From assembly GCA_965153455.1 (NCBI GenBank), contig OZ234502.1, positions 13,299,495-13,363,494 on the forward strand: a stretch of DNA of 64,000 bases. The letters are read 5' to 3'. Every line of letters starts with the position of its first letter. The stretch's first letter is position 1. The translations under genes and the position numbers were made by a program. Below are positions 63,246-64,000 of the stretch, in pieces. The DNA is from Sphagnum compactum (lineage: Eukaryota; Bryophyta; Sphagnopsida; Sphagnales). Below the pieces are notes generated by a model. That model made no database searches. It was not told the origin of the DNA and was given only the letters and a program-made list of their open reading frames with translations.

Positions 63246-63871
63246 AGCAACAGCATGATCCACCCATAGAAGGGTAGGCCTTACACTCCAGGGGACATCC
63301 CACTTTCTCAAGGTTATGTAGAAAAGTACATTGCAATTCTTTTCTTGGGGCTGGCTTCAATCTCTGATGCAGGATTCCTGGTTGATCCCAATTGACAGAT
63401 ATGGCTGCCTGTAATACTGTGTTTGCAGATTCCTGGTTCCAATTTTGTAGGCAACAGAGATTTGAGGGTGAGCCAGGAAGAGGAGGTCTGTGGATAATGG
63501 CTTAGGTTGGTTAGGCTAGTTCCAATATTCACAGTAAGGCAAGGCAAACCTTGTCTTTTCTTTGAATCCATTTTTGCGGAGGCTACAAGAAAACCTTCTT
63601 GGACCCCTGAATAATCTTGAAAGAAAGATTCCCAAAACCCTCTTGCTACTGTGCTTGTTTTTTCTAGTGCAGATGCATTATAAACCAAGACCCAACTCAC
63701 ATCTATCATGTTGTATCTTCATGTGAACTGTAAGGTATTCCCTTCTCTGCATCTGTCCTCTTCCTTTCTGTACTAGTTATGGGCATTCTGCCAATTCCAC
63801 TTGGAAGCCAAATGTTGATTTCTATTACAAAACATAAGATATGGTGAAGGGAAGTAGAGCTGCTGTAAGAA
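63246..63871. other. 3' UTR and downstream region of the nucleotidyltransferase gene
   Basis: No other feature is visible. A minus-strand open frame at 63314-63709 has no recognisable motif. Confidence 0.45.
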
Positions 63872-64000
63872 GTAGGAACCTAATGTCTTTGGCAACATTT
63901 TCTGTGACATTGATCATTACAGTAGGAAGCTAAGACTTCTTTGGTACTGTTCTCTGTGACATGGATTGGTACTGTAGGAAGCTAATGCTTCTTTTGGCAG
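63872..64000. repeat. tandem repeat of about 50-52 bp, cut by the window edge
   Basis: GTAGGAACCTAATGTCTTTGG at 63872, GTAGGAAGCTAAGACTTCTT at 63922 and GTAGGAAGCTAATGCTTCTT at 63974 begin three successive units, each continuing into TTCTGTGACAT or TCTCTGTGACAT. The array probably continues beyond 64000. Confidence 0.8.

Noticed and set aside
1-64000. CRISPR arrays, prophage, bacterial operons, organelle-derived inserts
   Set aside because: Nothing with the required repeat-spacer pattern, phage genes or plastid/mitochondrial gene sequence was recognised. Gene structure is eukaryotic throughout.

Overview
The window is nuclear DNA of a land plant. The evidence is plant-type gene structure (short exons with GT-AG introns), a plant-specific HD2-type histone deacetylase, an OTU4-like deubiquitinase, a plant-type mitochondrial complex I small subunit, an SnRK1 beta-subunit (AKINbeta) relic, and many TTTAGGG/AAACCCTAA telo-box motifs. 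The species cannot be named from sequence alone. All gene models below were assembled by eye from open frames, splice signals and recalled family motifs; no search was run.

Layout. 1-3.6 kb: repeats, a foldback and a Harbinger-type MITE. 3.66-11.85 kb, minus: MED14, the Mediator scaffold subunit, in about ten coding exons. 12-13 kb: its 5' region, GC-rich with telo-boxes. 13-19 kb: short exon-like pieces of unknown meaning and a second MITE. 19-28 kb: AT-rich, gene-poor DNA with a degenerate tandem array, a G-run and a tandem duplication. 28.6-32.9 kb, plus: OTU4-like gene, with a perfect 42-bp palindrome in its leader intron. 34.0 kb: tRNA-Ser(GCU). 35.8 kb: a tRNA-derived SINE with a 13-bp target duplication. 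36.4-38.3 kb, minus: the 100-residue complex I subunit. 39.3-41.9 kb: a complete Tc1/mariner-superfamily transposon with perfect 25-bp inverted ends, TA target duplication and a broken transposase of a type I know mainly from fungi. 42-48 kb: AT-rich DNA with a third MITE. 48.2-52.1 kb, minus: HD2 histone deacetylase. 52.8-55.3 kb, plus: SURP+CID splicing factor (CHERP-like), divergent from HD2 across about 720 bp rich in telo-boxes. 57.0-58.2 kb, minus: AKINbeta relic with an in-frame TGA. 59.2-63.2 kb, plus: non-canonical poly(A)/uridylyl-type nucleotidyltransferase. 63.9-64 kb: a tandem repeat running off the edge.

The genes are unrelated housekeeping or regulatory functions (transcription, chromatin, splicing, RNA tailing, deubiquitination, respiration), as is usual in plant genomes; there is no operon or cluster. 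The least ordinary items are the fungal-like Tc1/mariner element, the interrupted AKINbeta copy, the three-copy MITE family and the perfect palindrome. I found no convincing undescribed multi-gene system.
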